64,000 nucleotides of DNA from Weissella ceti (GTDB taxonomy: Bacteria; Bacillota; Bacilli; Lactobacillales; Lactobacillaceae). How positions within the stretch are numbered: position 1 is the stretch's first letter; every line of letters begins with the position of its first letter. Shown piece after piece: positions 18,866 to 29,338 of the stretch. Where the stretch lies: NCBI RefSeq assembly GCF_018394055.1, contig NZ_CP074441.1, positions 1,116,001 through 1,180,000 of the forward strand, in the 5' to 3' direction. A program made the translations under genes and the position numbers. Under the pieces are notes generated by a model. The model was not told the origin of the DNA. It made no database searches and worked only from the letters and a program-made list of their open reading frames with translations.

Positions 18866-19612
18866 TTACGCCTTCGTTGTGCTAAAGAACCAACGTGGTG
18901 CCTTATCCAAGTCTTCACTACGACCAAAGTCACTTGTCACCTTCACATTCGTGAAGCCAGCTTCTGCCAACAACTTCATGTATGTTTCTAGTGGGTAAGT
19001 ACGTTCCGTGTGAATTTCTTGGATTTGTTGGTAACCATCAATTTCTTCGTTAAAGACAAAGAATGTTAGTTCATGTTCGACTGTATGTTCAGCTTCTTCA
19101 ACACCGAATGATGACCACATAAATGCAGTTTCTTCATCATGCCAGTTGTACATGTATCCTGGATAGATCACATCAGTTTGTTCTGGTGTAATCACGTCAA
19201 AGATAAATTGACCACCTTCATCCAAGTGTTGCGCCACTTGTTGGAAAGTTGCCAACATTTCCGCTTCATTCGCCAAGTAGTTGAATGAATCTGCGAAACA
19301 TGTAATTGTGCCGAACTTTTGTTCAAGCGCTGACCATTCACGCATATCTCCTTGCACTAATGGCAAGTCAACTTCTGCGTTATTGGCATGTTCTGATGCG
19401 ATCGTTAACATTTCCTCTGATAGGTCAAAGTTCATCACGTCATCAAAACCAGCTTGCTTCAACATAATCGCCAAACGCCCTGCACCACCTGCTAATTCTA
19501 GTAAAGGTGCCTTAGGGTCTTTAATCTCTTGCTTTGCATAAGAAAACCAATCTTCATATGCTGTTTCATCAAATAATTGGTCATATAAACGAGCAAAAGT
19601 TTGGTAATTCAT
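18866..19612 (-). CDS. YqeM-type class I SAM-dependent methyltransferase
   Basis: 248 residues with a seven-beta-strand methyltransferase fold: motif I LLELAGGAGRLAIML (about 38-52), acidic residue in NFDLSEEML, then QGDMREW and CFADSFNYL. It begins YQTFARLYDQLFDETAYEDW, typical for YqeM in the yqeG-yqeM cluster. The substrate is unknown. It starts 1 nt after the rsfS stop, so it belongs to the operon of ribosome and NAD genes. Confidence 0.85.
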   Translation of the reverse strand: MNYQTFARLYDQLFDETAYEDWFSYAKQEIKDPKAPLLELAGGAGRLAIMLKQAGFDDVMNFDLSEEMLTIASEHANNAEVDLPLVQGDMREWSALEQKFGTITCFADSFNYLANEAEMLATFQQVAQHLDEGGQFIFDVITPEQTDVIYPGYMYNWHDEETAFMWSSFGVEEAEHTVEHELTFFVFNEEIDGYQQIQEIHTERTYPLETYMKLLAEAGFTNVKVTSDFGRSEDLDKAPRWFFSTTKA

Positions 19613-19613
19613 A

Positions 19614-19982
19614 TTAGTATTCTTCCTCTACCAACCAGTCACCAATGTTGATTTCAGGTGCTTGTCCCCACAACTTTTCAAGGTTGTAGAATCCACGTGC
19701 TTCACCCTTGAATAGGTGCACTAGCAAGTCACCAAAGTCCAACAATACCCATTGCGCTTCTTGACGTCCTTCTTGACGTAGCAAAGGTACACCGGCTTCA
19801 GCCATCTTGTCGATCACTTCATCAGCAATCGCCAAAACTTGACGTTCTGTTGGTGCATCTGCGATTAGGTATGTGTCAGCGATGAAGCTGATTCCACCCA
19901 AGTCCAAAGCCAAGATGTCAGCAGCGCGCTTTCCATCGACAGCCTTAACGGCAATTTCTAATTGTTGTTTTGCATCAATCAT
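19614..19982 (-). CDS. rsfS: Ribosome silencing factor RsfS
   Basis: About 122 residues. Conserved features are KRAADILALDLGGISFIADTYLI near the N-terminus, RQEGRQEAQWVLLDFGDLLVHLF in the middle and FYNLEKLWGQAP near the end. RsfS binds L14 on the 50S subunit and blocks 30S joining during starvation. Start at 19982 has GGAG 8 nt upstream; the longer frame to 20000 lies within yqeK. It overlaps the end of yqeK by 8 nt, as usual for this cluster. Confidence 0.95.
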   Translation of the reverse strand: MIDAKQQLEIAVKAVDGKRAADILALDLGGISFIADTYLIADAPTERQVLAIADEVIDKMAEAGVPLLRQEGRQEAQWVLLDFGDLLVHLFKGEARGFYNLEKLWGQAPEINIGDWLVEEEY

Positions 19983-20571
19983 GTTTAGTACTCCATACAT
20001 TGTAAGTTTGTAAAGTGCCTGGATAAACAGGCAACTTTTGGTTAATTAAATAAGTAAGGGTGTGTTCTGTTTGCCAGCCCACACTGGCCGCTAAGTCTTC
20101 AAAAGCTAATGCTCTGACTTCCTCAACGCCCGGGAAAGTTCGCCCTGATTCGATGTAATCAGCCATGTATAAAATTTGGCTAAGTGGTGACATTGCTGCC
20201 CCACCAATGGTGTGTTGGCGAATAGCTGTCAGAATACGCTCATCATGAATGTGCAATTCTTTCGCAACTAATTCAGCCCCAACAACACCATGCCAGACAT
20301 TATTGCCCCAAGCTTTTAGGTCAGAATCTAAATGTAATTCATCAATGACTGCTAAGAAATCAGCGTCAGGTCGTTCTTTTGCGTAATCATGTGTTAATGC
20401 TGCAATTGAAACCAATTGTGCATCCACTTGATATTGTTCTGCCAATGCCAGTGCCATTTCTTCCACACGTAGGACGTGGGCAAAACGCTTCGCTGACATA
20501 TGTGGTTCAACAAGTGCTGCTAGTTCAGCACGTGTACCTGCAAAGTAAGGGGTTAGATCATCATTGTTCAT
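19975..20571 (-). CDS. yqeK: HD-domain hydrolase YqeK (diadenosine tetraphosphatase)
   Basis: About 198 residues. HD-type metal ligands appear as RFAHVLRVEEMA, LTHDYAKE, NVWHGVVGAEL and IRQHTIGG. Characterised YqeK proteins hydrolyse Ap4A symmetrically to ADP. Start at 20571 (MNNDDLTPYF), with AAAGGA about 10 nt upstream; the longer frame to 20652 is inside nadD. It overlaps nadD by 11 nt, and the nadD-yqeK-rsfS order is the standard Firmicutes one. Confidence 0.92.
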   Translation of the reverse strand: MNNDDLTPYFAGTRAELAALVEPHMSAKRFAHVLRVEEMALALAEQYQVDAQLVSIAALTHDYAKERPDADFLAVIDELHLDSDLKAWGNNVWHGVVGAELVAKELHIHDERILTAIRQHTIGGAAMSPLSQILYMADYIESGRTFPGVEEVRALAFEDLAASVGWQTEHTLTYLINQKLPVYPGTLQTYNVWSTKHD

Positions 20572-21181
20572 CAAGATATAATCCTTTCTTAAAGATATAC
20601 GCTGCAACCATATCCGGTACCATGTATCGAATACTTGCATGTTGCGCAACACGTTGTCGAATCACAGTAGAACTGATTTCCAATTGTGGTACATCAGCCC
20701 AAATCACAGGATACGGTTCTTCTTTATTAACACCCGGTCGGTTAACACCTACAAAGTGAACGAGATCAACCAGTTCATCAATGCGATGCCAAGTTGGCAA
20801 ATATGCCACTTCATCTCCACCAATAATAAAGTAAAAGTCCGTATCCGGGTTTTGTTCACGCAAGGCGACAATACTATCGTACGTATAACTCTTGCCACCG
20901 CGTTGAATTTCTAATGTCTCCAACGCGAACAAGTGATTATCATGTACAGCAGCTTGCACCATGGCTGCACGTTCGAGAGGATCAATCGCAATTTTCGTAT
21001 CCACATGTGGTGGTAATGCGTTCGGCATAAAGCGAACTTCATCCAGTTGTAATTGCTGCGCAACATGCTCACCAATCATTAAATGCCCTAGATGTGGTGG
21101 ATTAAAGGTTCCCCCTAAAATACCAACCCGCTTCTTAGGCTTTGTTTCAACTGCCGTTTGTGTTTTTGCTTGAATTGCCAT
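20561..21181 (-). CDS. nadD: Nicotinate-nucleotide adenylyltransferase
   Basis: 206 residues. GILGGTFNPPHLGHL (about 20-34) is the nucleotidyltransferase motif with HxGH, and ISSTVIRQR near 171-179 is the ISSTxxR motif. It adenylates nicotinate mononucleotide in NAD synthesis. The first 17 residues (MAIQAKTQTAVETKPKK) form a polar extension before the usual start; no better-placed start codon is seen in it. 20 nt separate it from yhbY. Confidence 0.96.
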   Translation of the reverse strand: MAIQAKTQTAVETKPKKRVGILGGTFNPPHLGHLMIGEHVAQQLQLDEVRFMPNALPPHVDTKIAIDPLERAAMVQAAVHDNHLFALETLEIQRGGKSYTYDSIVALREQNPDTDFYFIIGGDEVAYLPTWHRIDELVDLVHFVGVNRPGVNKEEPYPVIWADVPQLEISSTVIRQRVAQHASIRYMVPDMVAAYIFKKGLYLDEQ

Positions 21182-21201
21182 GGTAACCCCCTCTTGTGTA
21201 A

Positions 21202-21519
21202 CTAGATGGCGCGAACCTTTGTTGAGTAGTGACGACGTTCCTTGTCAGCTGATTCACCAAACAACACCAAAGTGTGTCCGATTGTTTGTACAACTTGTAC
21301 ATCGTAGACATTTTCTTCGATGAATGCCTTCAATTCGTCAACAGTAACGTCTGAGTTAGATTGGATGTTAACCTTGAACAATTCGCGCTTGTTGATAGCG
21401 TCTTCGATTTGTTCTAGCCAAGCTTCAGTCAATCCTTGCTTTCCGATACTGAATAGTGGTGTCATGTCGTGTGCTGATGCACGTAGGTAGCGCTTTTGCT
21501 TTCCGCGTAGTTCAATCAT
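21202..21519 (-). CDS. yhbY: CRM-domain ribosome assembly RNA-binding protein YhbY/YqeI
   Basis: 105 residues forming a single CRM domain. It starts with LRGKQKRYLRASAHD and has the SIGKQGLTEAWLEQIEDAI loop (GxxG-like) and ELFKVNIQ. Homologues bind pre-50S particles. It begins 1 nt after the yqeH stop in the ribosome assembly operon. Confidence 0.93.
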   Translation of the reverse strand: MIELRGKQKRYLRASAHDMTPLFSIGKQGLTEAWLEQIEDAINKRELFKVNIQSNSDVTVDELKAFIEENVYDVQVVQTIGHTLVLFGESADKERRHYSTKVRAI

Positions 21520-21520
21520 A

Positions 21521-22663
21521 TTAAATCATAGCCTTTCGAGTCAAAACAGAGACACCCTTAGGCGCCCAACCAGCAACAACAGAGTTAGCAGGAACAGTAA
21601 TCCAACCAAGTCCATCGATGACGATATCTGTCTTTTGTGTTGTTTTAAATTCGTGGCGTTGCAATGGTGGCAAATCTGCCAAATGCTCCGCTGATGGTGG
21701 TGCAAGTAGTGTACCAGCATGCTTGGCATAGAAATCTTCTGCCTTTTCTAGCTTAGTACGGTGAATCATCAAGTTGTTGTCAAAGTAAGCTGTAAAGCCA
21801 CCCTTTGATCCTTGAACGAAGTCGAAACGTGCCAATGCGCCCATAAACAATGTTTGTTCAGGGTTCAATTGGTAAGTACGCGGCTTTAATTCCTTTTGTG
21901 GTGTGACATACTTCAAGTCCTTAGGTGACAAGTAGTGTGCCATTTGGTCTTGGTGAATGATACCAGGTGTGTCAATAATCGCACTATCATCATCCAAAGG
22001 AATTTCAATACGATCTAGTGTTGTACCTGGGAAACGTGAAGTTGTGATAACTTCGTTCTTTTCACCAGTAACATCCTTGATGATTTGGTTAATCAAAGTT
22101 GACTTACCAACGTTAGTAACCCCAACGACGTAAACATCACGTCCTTCACGGTACTTTTCAATCAAGTCCATCAAGGCTGGCAAATCATCCCCTGTACGTC
22201 CAGAAGTCAAAGCAATATCAATTGGACGAAGTCCAGCGATATTAGCTTGTTGACGCATCCAGTCCTTAATCTTGCTACGACGCAAAGACTTTGGCAAAAC
22301 GTCAATCTTGTTTCCAACCAAAAGGATTGGGTTCTTTCCAACGAAACGGTGAATTCCAGGGATCAATGATCCAGAGAAGTCAAAGACGTCCATTACGTAA
22401 ACAACCAATGAATTTGTTCCACCGATTTGATCCAACAAACGACGGAAGTCATCGTCAGTCAAACTAACAGGTTGAATTTCATTGTAGTGTCGCAAACGGA
22501 AACAACGTTGGCAAAGAATTTCTTCGTTTTCAAATCCCTTACGCAACGCTGACATTGGTGTGTAACCCAATTCTTCAGGTTCAGTTGTTTGAATCAATGC
22601 CCCACAGCCGATACAGCGAAGTTCGTCTGCTAGGTATTCTTGTAGTTCTGCATCACTAATCAA
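21521..22663 (-). CDS. yqeH: Ribosome biogenesis GTPase YqeH
   Basis: 380 residues. A zinc-binding pair CIGCG (18-22) and CQRC precedes a circularly permuted GTPase: G4 VGNKIDVLPKS, G5 TSGRTGDDL, G1 GVTNVGKSTLIN, then G3 DTPGI. A C-terminal treble-clef-like domain ends the protein. YqeH is needed for 30S assembly. It overlaps the end of yqeG by 8 nt and precedes yhbY by 1 nt. Confidence 0.96.
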   Translation of the reverse strand: MISDAELQEYLADELRCIGCGALIQTTEPEELGYTPMSALRKGFENEEILCQRCFRLRHYNEIQPVSLTDDDFRRLLDQIGGTNSLVVYVMDVFDFSGSLIPGIHRFVGKNPILLVGNKIDVLPKSLRRSKIKDWMRQQANIAGLRPIDIALTSGRTGDDLPALMDLIEKYREGRDVYVVGVTNVGKSTLINQIIKDVTGEKNEVITTSRFPGTTLDRIEIPLDDDSAIIDTPGIIHQDQMAHYLSPKDLKYVTPQKELKPRTYQLNPEQTLFMGALARFDFVQGSKGGFTAYFDNNLMIHRTKLEKAEDFYAKHAGTLLAPPSAEHLADLPPLQRHEFKTTQKTDIVIDGLGWITVPANSVVAGWAPKGVSVLTRKAMI

Positions 22664-23183
22664 GTTCTTGCCTCCATGTTAGCTCTGGATGTGCTGCAAG
22701 CATACGCTTCTTCACATCCTTTTCAAAGAATCGGTTGATTTTTGTATTCCATTGGTCAGTTTCCAAAATAGGCTTAACCAAGATACTGCGCATGCCAGCA
22801 TTGTTAGCTGACCAGACGTCTGTCAATAATTGATCCCCAACCATCACAACTTCATCAGCTGAAAGGTTTAAGTCACGCATTGCCTCGTTCAATCCACGTG
22901 TTAGTGGCTTAAATGCACGAGAGACGTATGCAAGTGACAATGGTTCTGCAACACGTGCAACACGTGGCGCCTTGTTATTTGACACAATAACCACTGGAAT
23001 TTCTGCTTCGGCCATTTCAGCCAACCAACGGTGCAATTCAGGTGTCCCGTCGGGGTTATTCCACGCAATTAGCGTATTATCTAAATCTGTTAATACCGCC
23101 TTAATCCCCTGGGTGCGCAATTGTTCAGGAGTTAAGTGATAAATCGCATCCAACATCCATGTTGGTGTAAATTTTTCAGTCAT
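22656..23183 (-). CDS. yqeG: YqeG family HAD phosphatase
   Basis: About 175 residues. HAD motif I is VLTDLDNTLIAWN (DxDNT), motif II VVIVSNN and motif III VVMVGDQLLTDVWSAN. The substrate of bacterial YqeG is not established; eukaryotic and cyanobacterial relatives dephosphorylate phosphatidylglycerophosphate. Start at 23183 has AGGAAA upstream; the ATG at 23219 is inside the promoter area. A TATAAT at 23218-23223 probably starts this nine-gene operon (yqeG, yqeH, yhbY, nadD, yqeK, rsfS, methyltransferase, tmcAL, DUF177). Confidence 0.92.
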   Translation of the reverse strand: MTEKFTPTWMLDAIYHLTPEQLRTQGIKAVLTDLDNTLIAWNNPDGTPELHRWLAEMAEAEIPVVIVSNNKAPRVARVAEPLSLAYVSRAFKPLTRGLNEAMRDLNLSADEVVMVGDQLLTDVWSANNAGMRSILVKPILETDQWNTKINRFFEKDVKKRMLAAHPELTWRQELD

Positions 23184-23261
23184 ATTATTTCCTAACTTAA
23201 CTTTAGTATTATTCTTCATTATACGCTAAAACACGTCTAACTGAAAGGCACAGAGAAAACA

Positions 23262-23296
23262 GAAAAGACGTTGCTCAATCAAGCAACGTCTTTTTC
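23262..23296 (-). terminator. Intrinsic terminator of ddl
   Basis: Perfect stem AAAAGACGTTGCT with AGCAACGTCTTTT around a 6-nt loop, with U residues on the minus-strand 3' side. It lies 9 nt after the ddl stop. Confidence 0.9.
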
Positions 23297-23304
23297 ATTG
23301 GTAA

Positions 23305-24462
23305 TTAGTCAGTAGCGCGTTCAGCGTTAATGTTCTTCTTTCCAACCTTTTCTTCACCCAAGGCAACGAAGTCGTATGACAACTTTGCGTTACGTTCGAA
23401 TTCGGCTAGTCCGTAAGCGATGATTTCATCAATCAATGCTGAGTAGCTAATTCCTGAAACTTCCCACATTTGAGGGTACAAAGAAATGTTTGTAAATCCA
23501 GGCAATGTGTTAGGTTCTCCCAAGTATGGCACACCATCTTGGTCAACCATGAAGTCCATACGAGTCAATCCTACAAGACCAAGTGCCTTGTAAGTTGCCA
23601 AAGCCATTTCAGTAATTTCTTCTGCCAAACCATCATCTAGAGTTGCTGGCAATTCGAAAGTCATTCCTGAGGCGTCAACGAACTTGTTGTTGTAGTCGTA
23701 CCATACGTCTTCACCAGCATCTGGCAAAATGATTCCACCAATGCGTGATGCACGTGGGTTTTCATTTCCCAAGATTGAGATGAATACTTCGCGTGGTGAC
23801 TTCAATCCAGCTTCTACAAGGACCTTGTAGTCGTATTGTAGGGCGTCAGCAAGTCCTGCTGCATATTCTTCTGCATTCTTAACACGGTGAATACCAACTG
23901 ATGAACCTTGCTTAGCAGCCTTAACGAACAATGTGCTTGTTCCAAGCTTTTCAACAAGTTCTTCGTATGTGTAATCATCCTTAGTTTGGTCTGTCAACAA
24001 AACGTACTTTGTGTTACGGATTCCCGCTTGGTTCAAAACACGCTTAGTTAAGTCCTTATCAAAGGCCATTGCTGACGCAGCAGTTCCCGGTCCAATGAAA
24101 GGCTTTTGTAGTAGACGGAACAATGATTGCAATGTTCCGTCTTCTCCCAAGTTACCGTGCACAACTGGGTAGAACAAATCGATTTCGCCCATTTCTACCA
24201 AGTTTGCGATTGGTGCAAGTGGGTTAGACATGTCCATCTTTTCCATTGCTGCTGCAACGATTGGATCTTCATCTTCACCTTCAAAGACACGCAAAGAATC
24301 TTCGGGGTTCATAATAATTCCGGCCTTTGAAATCAAGAAAACAGTAACGTCGTACTTTTCCTTGTCCATTGCTTGGTAAATGTTCCAAGCAGAACGCTTT
24401 GACACGTCGTGTTCTGATGAGTTACCACCAAAAAGCAATGCAATATGCAACTTTTCTGTCAT
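23305..24462 (-). CDS. ddl: D-alanine--D-alanine/D-lactate ligase, Phe261 type
   Basis: 385 residues of the ATP-grasp fold: LLFGGNSSEHDVS (9-21), HGNLGEDG (102-109), KQGSSVGI (184-191) and GEPNTLPGF with the Mg ligands near 315. The omega-loop reads WYDYNNKF, so residue 261 (codon 23680-23682, TTC) is Phe where D-Ala-D-Ala ligases have Tyr. In Leuconostoc mesenteroides the same residue, F261, gives D-Ala-D-lactate ligase activity and intrinsic vancomycin resistance; the same is inferred here. It is a chromosomal single gene with its own promoter (TATACT at 24512-24517) and terminator, with no vanH or vanX beside it. Confidence 0.95.
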   Translation of the reverse strand: MTEKLHIALLFGGNSSEHDVSKRSAWNIYQAMDKEKYDVTVFLISKAGIIMNPEDSLRVFEGEDEDPIVAAAMEKMDMSNPLAPIANLVEMGEIDLFYPVVHGNLGEDGTLQSLFRLLQKPFIGPGTAASAMAFDKDLTKRVLNQAGIRNTKYVLLTDQTKDDYTYEELVEKLGTSTLFVKAAKQGSSVGIHRVKNAEEYAAGLADALQYDYKVLVEAGLKSPREVFISILGNENPRASRIGGIILPDAGEDVWYDYNNKFVDASGMTFELPATLDDGLAEEITEMALATYKALGLVGLTRMDFMVDQDGVPYLGEPNTLPGFTNISLYPQMWEVSGISYSALIDEIIAYGLAEFERNAKLSYDFVALGEEKVGKKNINAERATD

Positions 24463-24531
24463 GTTCGCACACTCCTCTGTACTTTGTGAAATTTGAGTTC
24501 TTGGAAACCATAGTATACCACGAATTTATAA

Positions 24532-25515
24532 CTAAGCGAGTATGTTCTTTGATTGATTTAAATATTCCCTAATTTCTTCAGGCAACTTTTCACGAATCAA
24601 TAAACCTTGTAGGAAATGTTTTTGATTACTCAAACGAACCCAACTCAACTCATCTTGTGCTGAACGTTGTAACACCAGGCTTTTACGCCATTGTTTCAAG
24701 ATATTCAACGCATAGTCTACGTAGATTTGATCTAGGTCTAGTAAGTTAATCCAGTATGTGACTAAACGCCAGTCTTCACCAGAAACTAGTGGGTATGGTT
24801 GGCGCTTTAACCCCTCGACCATTAATGCTAACAAGAAGATTTTATCGGCACGTTGCACTTGCTCAGTTAATGCCACAGCGTCCAAAAATTGACCAACTTG
24901 TAGGTACGTTTGCGCCAATCCTTTTCCATCAATCATGCCACGATTATCACGTTCTAAAACAAGATACACAGCAAAGCGTTCTAGAATTTGTGTTTGCAAT
25001 AATGCCGGTAGGTTTTCTTTGTATTGGCGTGGTCCCCAAAATAGGATAACAGCTAACAAATTCACCGCAGCAGCCCGTGTAAACACAGCATCATTAGGTC
25101 CTTCATCAATATGCGCTAACAAATACTCATCGCGACTAATTAGATAGGCAACGCGCTTCACTTGTGTCCAAGTTAGGACACCACCTTGAATCAAATCCGT
25201 CAATAAGGTTACTGCACCCGCATCACGAATAAAGAATTCCTTCGCATGCAGTCCCTTTACCAACAAATCTACTTCTTCATCCGTTACCGCGCGATCTTTT
25301 TCCGTACGTAACACGATCATTAATTCTGTTAAATCGTGTTCATCATCTGGTCGCATGCCTGCGACACGTGATGATTCTGTCCGATCATTCTTTTCTTCAA
25401 CACTATCCATCCAACGACCCAATACATCCCCTAGTGATGTATACAAGGCACCTGTTAGAACCCGTTGGCGTAATCGACTTACTTCTCTTCTTAATGCATT
25501 ATAATCAGTCGTCAT
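24532..25515 (-). CDS. DUF2785 domain-containing protein
   Basis: 327 residues, soluble and mostly helical. The segment LERDNRGMIDGKGLAQTYLQVGQFLDAVAL (about 195-224) matches the DUF2785 pattern RGYVEGKGWAH followed by a helix, though the usual His residues are replaced. The region AKEFFIRDAGAVTLLTDLI and the alpha-repeat look support this. No function is known for the family. 34 nt downstream of the kimA terminator region on the other side; a separate unit, and ddl follows 69 nt later with its own promoter. Confidence 0.7.
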   Translation of the reverse strand: MTTDYNALRREVSRLRQRVLTGALYTSLGDVLGRWMDSVEEKNDRTESSRVAGMRPDDEHDLTELMIVLRTEKDRAVTDEEVDLLVKGLHAKEFFIRDAGAVTLLTDLIQGGVLTWTQVKRVAYLISRDEYLLAHIDEGPNDAVFTRAAAVNLLAVILFWGPRQYKENLPALLQTQILERFAVYLVLERDNRGMIDGKGLAQTYLQVGQFLDAVALTEQVQRADKIFLLALMVEGLKRQPYPLVSGEDWRLVTYWINLLDLDQIYVDYALNILKQWRKSLVLQRSAQDELSWVRLSNQKHFLQGLLIREKLPEEIREYLNQSKNILA

Positions 25516-25567
25516 AATCGCCTCCTCGTTTTTATCTTAATATCTATTGTACACAAGCAAGAGGAAT

Positions 25568-25602
25568 CAAAAAAGACCCACACCTAAGTGTGGGTCTTTT
25601 CG
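25568..25602 (-). terminator. Intrinsic terminator of kimA
   Basis: Perfect stem AAAAGACCCACAC with GTGTGGGTCTTTT around a TTAG loop, followed by U residues on the minus strand. A second small hairpin (ACCTTC/GAAGGT, 25608-25626) lies between it and the kimA stop. Confidence 0.88.
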
Positions 25603-25636
25603 TAAGTACCTTCGGTTGTTGAAGGTCTTTTTTGCT

Positions 25637-27469
25637 TTAATGCTTTAAGTGGTAATAGTAAATTGATACTGCAACGTCTCGACTAGCCAGCGCATTGTGT
25701 AGGCGCATACTGTTTTGATTGTGCAACGCATTTTGCCAACTATGACGTGGTACGAAACTTGGAATCAAAATCGTTACAGAGTGATTGCGTTCCTTCGCAC
25801 TCTTTGAAATTTCATCCACGAAACGTACCGCTGGTTCAGTAATTGAACGATATGATGAATGAATATCTACGTATCGAACATCTGGGAATTCTTTCTTGAA
25901 CTTAATTCCTAAATCACGTTCCTTTTGCGGATTAGAGTCAAATGACACGTGCATGGCGATGACTTGATCACCAATTGATTTAGCGTAATCAACCGCTTCT
26001 ACCGTGACCTTAGTTAGGTTAGACACCAACAAGACAACAGTACTTCCGGCATAGTGATGACGCTCAACTCGTTCCTTAGCCATAACACGTAATTCATCGG
26101 CTACATTCATATAGTGTAAATGAATACGCCAGAAGATACCTAGCAATACTGGCATAACAACTAGGTAAGGCCAAATCCCGTCAAAGCGTAATAAGAACAA
26201 CGAGATAACTAGCACGGCTGAAATTAGGGCACCAATGAAATTGGCAACCATCTTCCAACGCCAGTGACCTTCACGTTCACGAATCCAATGACGAATCATT
26301 CCTGATTGTGACAAAGTAAATGGCACGAAAACTCCAATTGCGTACAATGGAATCAATTGTTCTGTTGAACCTTGGAAGATAATCACTAACGCAATCGCTC
26401 CAAGCGCCAAAGACACAATTCCATTTGAATAACTCAAACGGTCTCCCTTATCCAAGTAAATGTGTGGCATGTACTTATCTTTGGCCAAATTGTAAGCCAA
26501 TTGCGGAAAGGCTGAGAATCCAGTATTTGCCGCAACAGCCAAAATCAATGCTGTCGCTAATTGGAATAAGTAGAACAAGACACCATGACCAAAAGTTACG
26601 ACCCCAATTTGGGATAGAACAGTCACTTCTGCTTCTGGTACAATGCCGTACCAATAAGACAAAAAGGTAATTCCGGCAAAGAAGACTGCCAAAATGGTTG
26701 CCATAATCGTCAAAGTCGCCGCAGCATTTTTCGCCTTAGGTGTCTTAAAGTTTGGCACCGCATTTGAAATCGCTTCGACTCCGGTCAATGAAGATGATCC
26801 ACTTGAGAACGCACGCATAAACAATACTAACGATGCACTTCCAAATGATGTTCCCACTGCCGCCGTTGCATTGTATGTGACTTGCCCAGTGATGATGTTA
26901 TAAAACCCCATCCCGATCAACAACAAGACCATCGCAATGAAGAAGAATACTGGAATGGTCAAAAATCCAGCGGATTCTCGTACACCACGTAGGTTCAAGG
27001 CCATCAACAATAAGATCAGTCCAATCGCAATGAGCACTGAATAGGGACGTAAGCCTGGTAAAGCCGACGTAATGGCTTCTGTTCCAGATGCAACAGAAAC
27101 GGCCACTGTTAACGTGTAATCAACTAGCAATGATCCTCCGGCTACTAGCCCTGCTTTTTGTCCCCAGTTCTTGGCCGTAACACGATATGCGCCTCCGCCA
27201 CCTGGATATGCGTGGATAATTTGTCGATATGATAGTGTAATGGCTGCCAATAAAATCAAGACAAGCCCAGCAATTGGTAATTGCCACCATAACGCAACTG
27301 TTCCAGCCATCAACAAGGCTGTAATAATTTGTTCTGTCCCGTACGCCACAGATGACAATGCATCTGATGACAACAAAGCTAATGCTTTTCCGCGACTCAA
27401 CTTTTGCGATCCTTCATCGAGCGTCTTCAATGGTTTCCCAATGACAAGACGCTTAAGATAACGCCACAT
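25637..27469 (-). CDS. kimA: KimA/YdaO-type high-affinity potassium importer, APC superfamily
   Basis: 610 residues. The N-terminal IGKPLKTLDEG, ALALLSSDALSSVAYGTEQI and SYRQIIHAYPGGGGAYRV closely follow B. subtilis KimA, a K+/H+ symporter. About twelve membrane helices end near residue 465; the last 145 residues form a cytoplasmic USP-like domain (VVLLVSNLTKVTVEAVDYA), which in KimA binds c-di-AMP. A plain TATAAT (27494-27499) 25 nt before the start leaves no room for the c-di-AMP riboswitch seen in B. subtilis. Single gene between terminators. Confidence 0.9.
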   Translation of the reverse strand: MWRYLKRLVIGKPLKTLDEGSQKLSRGKALALLSSDALSSVAYGTEQIITALLMAGTVALWWQLPIAGLVLILLAAITLSYRQIIHAYPGGGGAYRVTAKNWGQKAGLVAGGSLLVDYTLTVAVSVASGTEAITSALPGLRPYSVLIAIGLILLLMALNLRGVRESAGFLTIPVFFFIAMVLLLIGMGFYNIITGQVTYNATAAVGTSFGSASLVLFMRAFSSGSSSLTGVEAISNAVPNFKTPKAKNAAATLTIMATILAVFFAGITFLSYWYGIVPEAEVTVLSQIGVVTFGHGVLFYLFQLATALILAVAANTGFSAFPQLAYNLAKDKYMPHIYLDKGDRLSYSNGIVSLALGAIALVIIFQGSTEQLIPLYAIGVFVPFTLSQSGMIRHWIREREGHWRWKMVANFIGALISAVLVISLFLLRFDGIWPYLVVMPVLLGIFWRIHLHYMNVADELRVMAKERVERHHYAGSTVVLLVSNLTKVTVEAVDYAKSIGDQVIAMHVSFDSNPQKERDLGIKFKKEFPDVRYVDIHSSYRSITEPAVRFVDEISKSAKERNHSVTILIPSFVPRHSWQNALHNQNSMRLHNALASRDVAVSIYYYHLKH

Positions 27470-27595
27470 TTTCTTACCCTATGTCTTTCTAAAATTATAT
27501 AAAGCTTTAAGTTACTAACGGTCATTTTAGAACCATTAACAACGAAAGTCCATTATTTTACACTTTGTTTTTTAAAGTTCTTGAAAAATAAAAAA

Positions 27596-27632
27596 CAAAA
27601 CAGCCAGTTCAATCACTTGAACTGGCTGTTTA
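27596..27632 (-). terminator. Intrinsic terminator of groESL
   Basis: Perfect stem AAACAGCCAGTTCAA with TTGAACTGGCTGTTT around a GTGA loop; U-rich 3' side on the minus strand. It lies 17 nt after the groEL stop. Confidence 0.92.
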
Positions 27633-27648
27633 TCTTACTTTTTTAAAA

Positions 27649-29301
<1,653 letters not shown>

Positions 29302-29338
29302 TTAATTTATCGTTTTAATCGCTTAATTTAATGGTTGC

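Noticed and set aside
23305-24462. Acquired van-type resistance cluster
   Set aside because: No vanH, vanX, vanRS or mobile element nearby; the gene is in a normal chromosomal setting, so intrinsic resistance is the better reading.
27470-27595. c-di-AMP (ydaO) riboswitch upstream of kimA
   Set aside because: A TATAAT 25 nt before the start and no conserved riboswitch core in the 127 nt available.
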